Notes under the pieces: model-generated
Databases searched by the model: none
What the model was told of the DNA's origin: nothing
The model's input: the letters and a program-made list of their open reading frames with translations, nothing else
Shown: positions 39,191 through 47,761 of the stretch, piece by piece
Numbering within the stretch: the stretch's first letter is position 1
Layout of the letters: the number at the start of each line of letters is the position of its first letter
Program-made: the position numbers and the translations under genes
NCBI GenBank assembly: GCA_016712465.1
Contig: JADJQZ010000001.1
Span: 744,001-808,000 of the forward strand
Source: Candidatus Obscuribacter sp.
GTDB taxonomy: Bacteria > Cyanobacteriota > Vampirovibrionia > Obscuribacterales > Obscuribacteraceae
DNA: 64,000 nt
Direction of reading: 5' to 3'

Positions 39191-41893
39191 GTGAAATTGT
39201 CGCGCAGTCTTAAGGCTAGTCTTTGCACCGGGTTCTTATTGAGCGCGGTGGTGGGGCCGCCCCGTTACATTACTGCGGCCGGCGCTGCCGAGGCTCCTTA
39301 TGTCAAGCAGTTGGAGCGCGGTGTGAGAAAGCTCAAGAAGGGCGACTATGAAGATGCCGTGAGCTGTTTCACCAGCCTTCTGAAGGACTATCCGACTGTA
39401 TATGAGGCCTATCTGAAGCGGGCCGTTGCCCGGGCGGAGCTGAAGGACGTAGACGGAGCCCTGAAAGATTATGAGCAGGCCATTAAGACCAATCCCAATG
39501 CCACCGAGTCTTATCTGGCAAGAGGCGCTCTCTACTTGAAGTTGGGTGACCGAACGGCTGCCATTGCCGACTATTCGGAGGCCCTGCGCCTCAGCCCGCG
39601 GGATGGCAAGGCTCGTCTTCTAAGGGCGCAGGTGCTTCATAAAAACGGCGATTATGCCGGTGCCGTTCAAGACTTAGACCAGGTTTTGAAAGTGGAGCCG
39701 GGCAATGTGGTGGCCCGCAAAGAGCGGGCGGATTGTAAGTCGCACCTGGAGTTATACGACGAGGCAATCGCCGACTATGAATACCTCCTCAAGAAAAATG
39801 GTTCTAAAGTATTTCCAGTGCACTATGAGCTAGGAGAGGCGCTGCAACTGAAGGGTGACAAAAAAGCCGGCAGCGAGCATTTTAATTTGGTGGTGCAGCA
39901 TTACACCCGTGAGCTCTCTCGTTCTTCCAAGAAGGGTGGTGATTACATTTATCGGGGCATGGCCTATTACCAGTTAGGCGAAAAGGAAAAAGCTTTGCAT
40001 GACCTGGAAAGAGGCGTGGCGCTTCTGACCGACGACGCCCAGGCCAATTACCAGTTGGGGCACCTCAAGTACCGCCTGGGAGATAATGAGGGGGCCTTGA
40101 AGGTTCTGGACCTTGCTCTCAAGCTCGATCCCAAATTGCATCCGGCCCTTGTTGACCGGGCTGAGATATACAGCAGCCAGGGTGATTTCGCAGCGGCCCT
40201 CACCGATTTAAATCAGGCTCTGGCTCTTTCTCGCAGCCCGGAAGAACTCTCTGATCGGGCTATGGTCCGGCTCTCCATCGGTGACGTGGGAGGCGGTGTC
40301 CAGGACATTTTGGAAGCCAGTAAACTTAGCCCCACTTTTATCGGGCGAAAACAAAAAGAGGTGGCGGAAAAACTGGAAGCAGCCTCCGGTAAGCCGGAAA
40401 CGGCAAGATTGCAGGCAGGCACGCTGTTGCAGATTGCCTTGCTCGATCTCGCCTGCGGCAATATCGATTCAGCCGAGAGCACGGCCAGGCAGGCAATTTC
40501 TATTCTTGATAAATTGACCAGAGAGAAAAAGCTTTCCGCCTCTGACCCGCAGAATGCCTATGCGCTCCTGCTTTTGGGTAATGTGTATCTGAAGAAACGC
40601 TCTCTGGTTGAAGCTGAATCGCTCTTTCGTATCGCCCTCAATAAGCTGCGTAATACCGCCAGTGGTGAGCAGAAATATGCCGTGTTTTCCCTGGAAGAAT
40701 GTGCAAAAATGCTCATTGCTGCCTCCAGCATGGAAGAAGCCGGCTCTATTCTTTCGGATACTCGCCTGGTGCGAGCTACAACCGGTTTGACCGAGAATGC
40801 TTTTTCTTCCGATATGTCGCGCAAAGCGGAGCAGGCCGTGGAAGCTTATAAGCAGAAGCGAAAATATGATCGGCAGGAAGATCTGGTGCGCCGCGCTGCG
40901 TCAGGCAGTGCATCCGCCGGGGAAGAAGCTGCCGGCGACGCTCAGGAACAGATTCAAATTAACCGGCCCATTCGCGATAAATGGGCTTTGATAGTCGGTA
41001 CGGGGCGCTTCAAAGATTCTCGTATCAATCTCAAGTATGCGGCCAAGGACGCTGAAGACTTCGCCAATTTCCTGATTAAGGAGAAAGATTTCGCCCCTGA
41101 CCACGTTCAGCTTCTCACCAACGAGGCTGCTACCCGGGCTAACATTCTTTCGCTTCTGGGCAGCAAGTGGTTGCCGCGGGTGGCCGAGCGCGACGATCTG
41201 GTAGTAATTTATTTCTCCAGTCATGGCAGCCCCTCCAGTCTTGATGTGGGCGGCGTTAATTATCTTGTCGCCCATGATACCGATCCAAACGATCTCTACG
41301 CCACCGGCATCGCCATGCAAGATCTGGCCCGCATCATCAAAGGGCGGGTGCACTGCGATCGCATCATGCTTGTGCTTGATGCCTGTCACAGCGGCGTGGC
41401 CGGTCCATCTACGGCTGCCGGCAAGGGCATGGAGCGTGCCGCTAACGTCAATGTGGAACAGGTGGTGCAGGGCACCGGGCAGCTGGTGATTTCCTCCAGC
41501 AAGCCCGATCAGAGATCCTGGGAGAGCAGTCGTTATGAGGGCAGCGTCTTTACCAAGTATTTGATGGAAGGGCTGCGCCGCAACGGCAAGCTGACCAAAC
41601 TTGGCGATGCCTATGCCTATTTAGAGTCGGAAGTGCAGCGGGAAGTTCTGCGTGATCGCGGCGTCCTGCAGACCCCTGTCATGCGCAGCAAATGGCGCGG
41701 TACCGATTTGATTATCGGCGTGACGCCGGCTCAGCCTTCCCCCGGTTTGGGTGATGTAGAACTGCCCGATGCGGTGGATTCTAAGTTGGCAAAAGGCAGC
41801 GGAAAGTCTGCTACCATAAGCGGCGGTAGTGCTTCTTCCGGGGTGGGCCACAGTGCCGGTGGTCGCGGCCGTGCCCGGGGCAAGCGCCGCTGA
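39191..41893 (+). CDS. Exported TPR protein with caspase-like peptidase domain
   Basis: A 900-residue protein. A signal peptide (SLCTGFLLSAVVGPPRYITAAGA) is followed by about ten TPR units between residues 38 and ~570, a charged linker, and a peptidase C14 domain at ~595-850. The catalytic dyad is visible: His678 in YFSSHGS and Cys732 in LDACHSG; the domain opens with WALIVGTGRF and ends near SVFTKYLMEGL. A Gly/Ser/Arg-rich tail closes the protein. Caspase-like proteins cleave after basic or acidic residues; combined with TPR they act as effector or sensor proteins. Being exported rather than cytosolic is notable. GTG start, weak ribosome site. First of four genes on the plus strand. Confidence 0.92.
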   Translation: MKLSRSLKASLCTGFLLSAVVGPPRYITAAGAAEAPYVKQLERGVRKLKKGDYEDAVSCFTSLLKDYPTVYEAYLKRAVARAELKDVDGALKDYEQAIKTNPNATESYLARGALYLKLGDRTAAIADYSEALRLSPRDGKARLLRAQVLHKNGDYAGAVQDLDQVLKVEPGNVVARKERADCKSHLELYDEAIADYEYLLKKNGSKVFPVHYELGEALQLKGDKKAGSEHFNLVVQHYTRELSRSSKKGGDYIYRGMAYYQLGEKEKALHDLERGVALLTDDAQANYQLGHLKYRLGDNEGALKVLDLALKLDPKLHPALVDRAEIYSSQGDFAAALTDLNQALALSRSPEELSDRAMVRLSIGDVGGGVQDILEASKLSPTFIGRKQKEVAEKLEAASGKPETARLQAGTLLQIALLDLACGNIDSAESTARQAISILDKLTREKKLSASDPQNAYALLLLGNVYLKKRSLVEAESLFRIALNKLRNTASGEQKYAVFSLEECAKMLIAASSMEEAGSILSDTRLVRATTGLTENAFSSDMSRKAEQAVEAYKQKRKYDRQEDLVRRAASGSASAGEEAAGDAQEQIQINRPIRDKWALIVGTGRFKDSRINLKYAAKDAEDFANFLIKEKDFAPDHVQLLTNEAATRANILSLLGSKWLPRVAERDDLVVIYFSSHGSPSSLDVGGVNYLVAHDTDPNDLYATGIAMQDLARIIKGRVHCDRIMLVLDACHSGVAGPSTAAGKGMERAANVNVEQVVQGTGQLVISSSKPDQRSWESSRYEGSVFTKYLMEGLRRNGKLTKLGDAYAYLESEVQREVLRDRGVLQTPVMRSKWRGTDLIIGVTPAQPSPGLGDVELPDAVDSKLAKGSGKSATISGGSASSGVGHSAGGRGRARGKRR

Positions 41894-41956
41894 CGGCATT
41901 CAAGAAGGTATTTCTGAAAGCCATTTCTTTGCAGTAAATCCAGTATGGGAAAGCTT

Positions 41957-43567
41957 ATGAACACTTCTAAGAACCAGTCCGAAGGCAGAAAGGCTGGAGG
42001 TTCCGGCGTACCACGGCTTAAGAGCGTTTTGATTGCCCTTTCTCTTGGCTTGCTCCTGGCGCCGCCTGTTTTTTGCCAGCAGATGATCTGGCAGGCTTTC
42101 AATGATAGCGGCAGCAAATTCTATGACGAACATGATTATGAGCGGGCTGAGAAGAGTCTACTGAATGCCGTTAAAGAAGCTGAGAAATTGAGTAAGGACG
42201 GACCGGAACTTGTGGCCAGTTTGAAGCTCTTGCGCAAAGTCTATCTGGCTCTCGATAAGCAGGCTCTGGCTGCTCAGGTGGCGGAGCGACTTTCTACTCT
42301 GGGCGCTTCTGAAAGTGGTGGCGAGACCTCCACCAGTTCTTCCACCAGTCCCACTAACGATAGAAAGGGCGAGACGCCGACAAATATCCAAGCAGAGACT
42401 TCTATGGCCAAGCCTGAGACCGCCGTAGAAACTTCTGCCAAAAATTCTTCCGGCAAGACGGAAGGCGCTTCCGGGGTAGAGAGTGCTGACGCTTCAACTC
42501 TTGAAAGTTCCGGCGATTCCGGGGACAAGACCCTGCGGCGCGAGGGCGGCAGTGCTGCCCCGTCAAATGGCGCTTCCGGCAGTGCTCCTGCTGCTTCTGT
42601 GGCCGGCACTGCTTCTTCCCCCGTGATTGCCTCCAGTCGAGGTATAGACGGTGAACTACGAGTCGGTCAGGGAGTGAAAAAGGCTGTTGAGCTTTTGAAA
42701 CTTAGCGGTCATATCAGTTGGGAGAAATCCGTGGCCATCTCCAGTGACGGTCTCCGGGCTATTTCCGGCAGCGATGACGACACGGTGCGGCTCTGGGATT
42801 TACAGACCGGCAAAGAGTTGAAACGCTTCGATGGTCATGACGACAATGTCAACAGCGTAGTCTTCTCTCCTGCAGCCAACACGGCGCTTTCCGGCAGCAC
42901 CGACAAGACAGTACGCCTCTGGGATCTGGAGACCGGGGCTTGCTTGAAAAAGTTTGAAGGGCACAGCAACATAGTCCTCAGCGTGGCTTTCTCACCTTCT
43001 GGAAATCGCGCCGCCTCCGGTGGTTACGATGGCACGGTGCGTATTTGGGATGTACTGACCGGCAAGGAATTGCAGGTCTTGCAGGGACAGCTTGGTACCG
43101 TGCGCTGCGTGGCCTTCACCCCTGACGGCGAGCAGTTGCTCACCGCCGGTAGTGACAGGGTGATAACTCTCTGGCGTCTGAAAGATGGCTCGGTAGTGCG
43201 TCGGTTTACCGGTCATAAGGGTGATATCACCAGCCTTAGTGTATCCGCTGACGGCAGTAAGATTCTTTCAGCCGGTCGCGATTTGTCCATTCGCATCTGG
43301 GACCTGGCCGGCGGTTCGGAATTGCAGAAACTTGTGGGTCACGGTGACTGGGTGTCTAATGCTGTTTTTGTTAGCGGCGATACAAAAGTGGCCAGCGGCA
43401 GTCTCGACAAAACCTTTCGCATCTGGGACGTGGCTACCGGCGCCGAGCAGGATTCCTTTACCATGAACAGCTTCGGTATGTGGTGCCTGGCTTTTACGAA
43501 GGATGGCGATCGGGCCTTGACGGGCAGCAACGACTATTCCTTGCGCTTCTGGCGTCTATCTAATTAA
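41957..43567 (+). CDS. Exported TPR/WD40 beta-propeller protein
   Basis: A 536-residue protein. A signal peptide (VLIALSLGLLLAPPVFCQQ) leads into a TPR-like helical pair (FYDEHDYERAEKSLLNAVKEA). A Ser/Thr/Glu-rich disordered linker spans residues ~115-210. Seven WD40 units follow (~230-536), each ending in a TVRLWDL-like strand, enough for one closed seven-bladed propeller. WD40 propellers present binding faces and have no catalytic role. ATG 41957 has GGGAA 5 bases upstream; the ATG 12 bases earlier has no ribosome site. It begins 63 bases after the caspase gene, and both share the signal peptide/TPR plan. Confidence 0.92.
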   Translation: MNTSKNQSEGRKAGGSGVPRLKSVLIALSLGLLLAPPVFCQQMIWQAFNDSGSKFYDEHDYERAEKSLLNAVKEAEKLSKDGPELVASLKLLRKVYLALDKQALAAQVAERLSTLGASESGGETSTSSSTSPTNDRKGETPTNIQAETSMAKPETAVETSAKNSSGKTEGASGVESADASTLESSGDSGDKTLRREGGSAAPSNGASGSAPAASVAGTASSPVIASSRGIDGELRVGQGVKKAVELLKLSGHISWEKSVAISSDGLRAISGSDDDTVRLWDLQTGKELKRFDGHDDNVNSVVFSPAANTALSGSTDKTVRLWDLETGACLKKFEGHSNIVLSVAFSPSGNRAASGGYDGTVRIWDVLTGKELQVLQGQLGTVRCVAFTPDGEQLLTAGSDRVITLWRLKDGSVVRRFTGHKGDITSLSVSADGSKILSAGRDLSIRIWDLAGGSELQKLVGHGDWVSNAVFVSGDTKVASGSLDKTFRIWDVATGAEQDSFTMNSFGMWCLAFTKDGDRALTGSNDYSLRFWRLSN

Positions 43568-43653
43568 TCAATTTGATCATTTTTGAGTGCCGCCTTCCGT
43601 GGTATAGAATTTTGAAGAGTCTCTAGTTCCCTAAAACAAGGAGTAGTGAACAC

Positions 43654-44775
43654 ATGAGATATGTGCTGGTTTCGCTCGCCCTGGCCGGCCTGCAATTTAG
43701 CGCAGTTGGTAGTGTGCTGGGGCAAGACCGCGACTACTACACAAAGCAAGCTGAAAAGTATGCCGCCGATCGCTACGAATATAACCGTGAGATGGCCAAG
43801 GCGGAAAATCGCTATCAAGAGCAACTGAAGCAGCAGGCGCGGGAGGAAGCTCGGCGTGCCGAGGCGGCCAGGGAGGCTGCTCAGTATCAAGCCAGGCAAT
43901 ATCAGATGAAAGACGAGGCGGCCAGGGCTGCCCAGAAAGCAGAAGCACAACGCTATCAGCAGATGAAAGACCAATCTGCGCTGAATGCCCGCACTGAGGC
44001 CCAGAAGGCCGAGATGAATGCATACAACCGCAGGCTTGAGCAAAACCGCGCCGATGCTGCCGCCTATTCTGCCCGGTCGGAGACCCAGAAGCTGGAAGCA
44101 CGGTTGCAGCAGAATAAGGCCGATGCCGCCGCCTACGCCGCTCGTGCCGAAGCACAGAAGTTGGAAGCACGGTTGCAGCAGAATAAAGCCGATGCCGCTT
44201 CTTTCGCGGCTCGCAGTGAAGCTCAGAAACTGGAAGCGCGTTTGCAGCAGAATAAAGCCGATGCTGCTGCCTATGAAGCCCGAATCGAGGCTGGCAAGGC
44301 GGAAGCGAGAGCGGCAGCCAATAAGGCGGAATACAGATCTTACGAGAATCGCAAGGAAGCCCAGCAGCAGGAGCAGCGGGCCTATGACACTAAGATGGAG
44401 AATCAGAAGGCAGAGGCCAGAAAAGACGCCTATAACGCTGAAACCAGAGATTATGAACGTCGCCGGGAAACTCAGAAAGCAGAAGAACGCGCCTACGAGC
44501 AGAAGGTGGAGAATCAGAAGCAGGAAGCTCGTGATTATGCCAATGAGCAGGAGCAAGTCCGTCAGGCACAGATGCTGGAAAGTGAAAGACGCAGGCAAAT
44601 AGTGCGTCAGAGCCTGGAGCGGCAGATAGTCCAAACCAAGACTGGCGCCGGTGCTACTGCCGCCAGACCGGCTGCCAATACCGGAGCTGTTGCCAGACCA
44701 GTCCCCGCCGCTGCACCGGCGTCCAGCGTGCAGGATTCCATTCGTGCTCAGTTTGAAAGAGCGCGGGGGCGCTGA
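43654..44775 (+). CDS. Exported Ala/Gln/Glu-rich coiled-coil repeat protein
   Basis: A 373-residue protein. A signal peptide ends near residue 24 (SAVGSVLGQ). The rest, up to about residue 330, is one long predicted helix, rich in Ala, Glu, Gln, Lys, Arg and Tyr. It contains three near-identical 23-residue repeats (LEARLQQNKADAA) between residues 147 and 215, plus degenerate copies either side (YNRRLEQNRADAAA; KAEARAAANKAEYRSYENRK). A Pro/Ala/Gly-rich tail ends the protein. It looks like an extended periplasmic or surface rod. GGAG lies 10 bases before the ATG. Confidence 0.85.
   Translation: MRYVLVSLALAGLQFSAVGSVLGQDRDYYTKQAEKYAADRYEYNREMAKAENRYQEQLKQQAREEARRAEAAREAAQYQARQYQMKDEAARAAQKAEAQRYQQMKDQSALNARTEAQKAEMNAYNRRLEQNRADAAAYSARSETQKLEARLQQNKADAAAYAARAEAQKLEARLQQNKADAASFAARSEAQKLEARLQQNKADAAAYEARIEAGKAEARAAANKAEYRSYENRKEAQQQEQRAYDTKMENQKAEARKDAYNAETRDYERRRETQKAEERAYEQKVENQKQEARDYANEQEQVRQAQMLESERRRQIVRQSLERQIVQTKTGAGATAARPAANTGAVARPVPAAAPASSVQDSIRAQFERARGR
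44092..44298 (+). repeat. Three tandem 69-bp coding repeats
   Basis: Units 44092-44160, 44161-44229 and 44230-44298, each 23 codons, are almost identical at DNA level (shared core GTTGCAGCAGAATAA). Such recent, in-frame repeats can expand or contract by recombination without breaking the protein. Confidence 0.9.
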
Positions 44776-44833
44776 GTTTTACTTGTAGAGCCTGGTGACC
44801 CGTGTGTATCTGTGTTTCGGAGGTGAATTGACC

Positions 44834-45799
44834 TTGAATATCATGTTGAGAAGATTTTTGATTTTTCCAACGCTTGCCGCTTTCTCTCTGGCATTGAGCG
44901 TGCTGCCGTGCCGGGCCCAGAGTTTTCAACCGGGTGAAATAGTGCAAGCCAAAGCCTATGGGGAACCCGTGCAAGTAAAGGTCGTCAAACAAGATTCGAG
45001 CGGTGTTCAGGTTCTGTTGAAAGACTGGCAGGACGGTACCTTCAAAGAGGGTGGTTCGACCCGGTATTATTCTCCTTCTGAACTGAGCCGCATTGGTGCC
45101 GCCTCTAGTGGCGCGGCGGCTGCATCTGCCGGATACGGTGGTAACGCCTCTGGCGGCAGTGCCTCCGCCGGTGGTGGCGGCGCCAATGTCCCCGCTGCAC
45201 CTGCTGACCTGGGCGGAACGGGACTGCTATCGAAACAGCAAATTGTCGACTATTTGCGAGCCAATGTAGGTACAGACGGACCCCATCCCCGCAAGGAGGA
45301 AGTCAATGCCGCGGTAGTTGAAGCTATCAAAAAGCGCGGCGTCAATTTCAAGTACTCCTGGCAGGACCTGCCTGATTTCACTAAGGCCGGCGGCACTCAG
45401 GTGGTGAGCTATGCCTTGCAGGATAACTTTGGCCCGCCTGCCTCGCAGAAGTGGTTGATTGGTCCCTGGGAATTGCAGTTCACAAATGCCACCGGTTTTT
45501 TTGCCAGTCGTGACAGCGCCGCTAAAATGGGCTTTGTTTCTATCGAGCCCGGTCATACCTACATCTGGAAGATTCACCAGGATGATCCGCCCAATCAGTG
45601 GATAGACGGCAAGTGGAGAGAGGCTACGGCGGCGGAAATGAAATATCAGGGCGGTGCCGGTCTGGTGCTTCTGGATGGGGAGCAGCACTGGGATTGGATT
45701 GTGCACAAAGACATGACGGCCAATTCCGGAGACTGGATTAACGTGGCGGACATCAATACCAGGCAGATGATTCGTAGCGGTGTACGCAAGCTGCATTAG
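44834..45799 (+). CDS. Exported hypothetical protein
   Basis: A 321-residue protein. A signal peptide ends near RAQSF, then a short beta domain (GEIVQAKAYGEPVQVKVVK), then a Gly/Ser/Ala linker. The conserved-looking C-terminal half (residues ~130-321) contains AAVVEAIKKRGVNFKYSW, WLIGPWEL, and a Trp-rich region (EQHWDWIVHKDM). I do not recognise a family. Starts at TTG 44828, TTG 44834 or ATG 44843 are all in frame behind GGAGG (44819-44823); 44834 gives the best compromise in spacing. Last gene of the plus-strand caspase/WD40/coiled-coil run, with a hairpin downstream. Confidence 0.75.
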   Translation: MNIMLRRFLIFPTLAAFSLALSVLPCRAQSFQPGEIVQAKAYGEPVQVKVVKQDSSGVQVLLKDWQDGTFKEGGSTRYYSPSELSRIGAASSGAAAASAGYGGNASGGSASAGGGGANVPAAPADLGGTGLLSKQQIVDYLRANVGTDGPHPRKEEVNAAVVEAIKKRGVNFKYSWQDLPDFTKAGGTQVVSYALQDNFGPPASQKWLIGPWELQFTNATGFFASRDSAAKMGFVSIEPGHTYIWKIHQDDPPNQWIDGKWREATAAEMKYQGGAGLVLLDGEQHWDWIVHKDMTANSGDWINVADINTRQMIRSGVRKLH

Positions 45800-45810
45800 C
45801 TTGGTTGCGT

Positions 45811-45844
45811 GAGGGCGAGGTGCATTTATCACCCCGCCCTCTTT
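45811..45844 (+). terminator. Terminator closing the 39-46 kb exported-protein run
   Basis: GAGGGCGAGGTG and CACCCCGCCCTC form a long stem with one mismatch around CATTTAT, followed by TTTCTG. It lies 11 bases after the last stop codon. Confidence 0.75.
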
Positions 45845-45863
45845 CTGCGTGGACGGACTGGGT

Positions 45864-46367
45864 TTAGAGACCGAGAGCGGTTCTCCAGTTGCTTACAGCC
45901 GGCAAGAGGGTGCCGTTTACCGTGCCGCTCTGTCCGACCTGGGCCAGGCGGGAAGTGAGGTTGGCGAGGCGATTTTGCAGGCGTGTTCTTTCTTGCGCTG
46001 AAAGATTAGTGCCGTTCAAGCGGCTCTGTACCTTGAAAATATCGCTTTGCAGTCGACTGATTTGATTGTAATTCTGATTCGGATAGTTGTTGTTGTTATA
46101 ACCCGGATAACCGAATATGGTGCCATTGACGTTCATGTTTTGACCATAGGCGGAGCGGTTGTAGTTTCTGTCGAATCGGTCTTTGTCAAAGCCGCGGTGG
46201 CGCCCGTAGTTACGGAAACCGGCGTTGTTTTGCCAGCTGGTCGGATTGCCGTAAGCACTATTGTTTGCTCTACCGTCGCAGCCGTCGTGAGCCAGGACGG
46301 GGGTGGTGCCGAAGGCAGCCAGGGCGAGGGCGGCCAGGGCAATTTTGTGTAACTTTGTACCTTTCAT
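45864..46367 (-). CDS. Exported Asn/Tyr/Gly-rich small protein
   Basis: A 167-residue exported protein. The signal peptide ends at PVLAH. Residues ~28-95 are rich in Asn, Tyr, Gly and Arg (NYGRHRGFDKDRFDRNYNRSAYG, partial), and the C-terminal part is a short helical hairpin (IFKVQSRLNGTNLSAQERTRL). The helical end with the LSAQ-E motif vaguely resembles Spy/CpxP-type proteins. AGGAT lies 6 bases before the ATG. It shares strand with the Spy-like gene 51 bases upstream, so they may be co-transcribed. Confidence 0.75.
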   Translation of the reverse strand: MKGTKLHKIALAALALAAFGTTPVLAHDGCDGRANNSAYGNPTSWQNNAGFRNYGRHRGFDKDRFDRNYNRSAYGQNMNVNGTIFGYPGYNNNNYPNQNYNQISRLQSDIFKVQSRLNGTNLSAQERTRLQNRLANLTSRLAQVGQSGTVNGTLLPAVSNWRTALGL

Positions 46368-46418
46368 GGTTGTATCCTCAATGTGGTTTGCTGTTTGGAG
46401 TTAATAGAGGTTGGAATT

Positions 46419-47009
46419 TCAGGAGATTGGTTTATCGCCTTGAGCGCGGCTCTTCAGCTCTTTGCCGAAGCTACCTGGGGAACCGCACCGGCCGCCCTGG
46501 CAGCCGCCTTTGCGCCAGTCTTTCATTTTGGCCTTTTGTTCCGCCGTGAAGACTTCGCCCGAGGCAAGCATCATGTTGAGACGGGCAGTGGAAAGGTCGG
46601 CTTTAAGTGTGTTGATTTTGCTTTGCAGGGCAAGGGCCGCCTGTTTGTCTACAGTGTCACTGTGCAAGAGCTCCATGAGCTGGCGCATGGCTACTTTTAG
46701 TTCGGCTTCTTTAGGGGCGGTGGAGAGTGTAAATTCGTCTCTTATTTGGCCGAGGCGGGCTTTCTGGGAAGCTTTGAGGTCAAGCTCCTGAAAGTTTCTG
46801 TTGACACCACCTGGGTGATGACCGCGGAACCCGGAGTGAACAAGCTCAAGGTGAGAAGGTTTAGCTTTACCAAAAGTCGGCAAAGACGGGGATTGGTCAG
46901 GTAGCTCTTGAGCCAGTGCCGGGGCGGCCAGGAGAACAATTCCAGCAAGCGCGGCGAAGTTCTTAGTATTGATAGGGTAATTGTTTTTGTCAGCATCTTT
47001 CATACTCAT
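46419..47009 (-). CDS. Spy/CpxP-like periplasmic protein with Cys-rich tail
   Basis: A 196-residue exported protein. The signal peptide (FAALAGIVLLAAPALAQ) is followed by a helical domain with the two spaced motifs of Spy/CpxP/CnrR-like proteins (LDLKASQKARLGQIRDEF and EVFTAEQKAKMKDWRK), which bind unfolded proteins or metal in the periplasm. The C terminus has a Cys pair in GGCQGGRCGSPG, an unusual addition that could bind metal. I chose the ATG at 47009 (AGAGG 8 bases upstream); the frame extends to 47084. A MarR regulator is divergently encoded next to it, with dyads between them. Confidence 0.8.
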   Translation of the reverse strand: MSMKDADKNNYPINTKNFAALAGIVLLAAPALAQELPDQSPSLPTFGKAKPSHLELVHSGFRGHHPGGVNRNFQELDLKASQKARLGQIRDEFTLSTAPKEAELKVAMRQLMELLHSDTVDKQAALALQSKINTLKADLSTARLNMMLASGEVFTAEQKAKMKDWRKGGCQGGRCGSPGSFGKELKSRAQGDKPIS

Positions 47010-47034
47010 GGTTATGTCCTCTAACGCTTTTCTT

Positions 47035-47050
47035 GAGATGACCTCATCTC
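47035..47050. promoter_or_regulatory. Dyad between the Spy-like and MarR genes
   Basis: GAGATGA-CC-TCATCTC, 16 bp with perfect 7-bp arms, lies 25 bases upstream of the Spy-like ATG. It is a likely repressor site for that promoter, with the neighbouring MarR protein the obvious candidate. Confidence 0.5.
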
Positions 47051-47197
47051 GAATCTTCTGCTGTATAAGACGCAGGTGGAGCAAGAATGGTTCAATCGAA
47101 AAGATAAAATGCGTCTCATCGAAAGGTCAAAAGGCTGAAAAGATCGGCTGTGCGGTTGTAGAAGTGCAGAGTGCTGATGATTTGTGTCGCTGAATAG

Positions 47198-47227
47198 TTG
47201 CTATCTGATTATCTATAAATGGATAAT
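47198..47227 (+). promoter_or_regulatory. Promoter with overlapping operator for the marR gene
   Basis: TTGCTA (47198-47203) and GATAAT (47222-47227) are spaced 18 bases as -35/-10. ATTATC (47208-47213) and GATAAT form a 20-bp dyad over the spacer and -10. The layout fits autorepression by MarR. The -10 lies 29 bases before the GTG. Confidence 0.55.
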
Positions 47228-47256
47228 ACTGACCGGAGCAGAGAAAGGAGCCACAA

Positions 47257-47733
47257 GTGGAATTTTCAGGAGCCGGAAGGGTCGACTCGGGAGCATTGCC
47301 GGATTTTCTCAGGGATAACATCGGTTATTTGTTGAATCGCAACGCACGCACCTTGAAAGAGTGGATGACCCTGGCCCTGGCGGAAGTGGATCTGGGGTTT
47401 CATGAATATGTGGTGCTGCGTATGCTGGAAATGGAACTGGCCGCTTCGCAACAGGATATTGGGCGGCTGAGCGGCATCGATCGCACTAGCATGGTGGCCT
47501 TGCTCGATCGCCTTGAAGCTCGAGCCTTGATCATCAGAAGCCGTGACTTGCAGGATCGTCGCAAGCACAAATTGATCCTGACGCCTCGGGGGCGCAAGAC
47601 CCTCACCCATGCCAAGCGTATCGCCGGGAAAGTACATCAGCGTTTTATCGCGCCGCTCACGCCGGAAGAATGGCAGGGCTTGAAAGGATGTTTGGAAAAA
47701 CTTATCCTGGGTTCAGGGGAAAATATTCTATAG
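47257..47733 (+). CDS. MarR-family transcriptional regulator
   Basis: A 158-residue dimeric winged-helix repressor. Helical N terminus, then the winged-helix core (AASQQDIGRLSGIDRTSMVALLDRLEARALIIRSR) and the beta-wing DRRKHKLILTPRG, followed by C-terminal dimer helices. GTG start with GGAG 6 bases upstream. MarR proteins are typically released by small ligands or oxidation; there is one Cys only, near the C terminus (KGCLEK). Likely controls itself and the divergent Spy-like gene through the intervening dyads, and may be co-transcribed with the calpain-like gene 28 bases downstream. Confidence 0.93.
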   Translation: MEFSGAGRVDSGALPDFLRDNIGYLLNRNARTLKEWMTLALAEVDLGFHEYVVLRMLEMELAASQQDIGRLSGIDRTSMVALLDRLEARALIIRSRDLQDRRKHKLILTPRGRKTLTHAKRIAGKVHQRFIAPLTPEEWQGLKGCLEKLILGSGENIL

Positions 47734-47761
47734 TTGCTCAGGCTTGAGGAGGGAACGGAAG

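Noticed and set aside
43564..44634. 356-codon open frame on the minus strand, Leu/Phe-rich
   Set aside because: It is the antisense of the Ala/Glu/Gln/Lys-rich coiled-coil gene; its Leu runs come from that composition and it has no ribosome site or neighbours.
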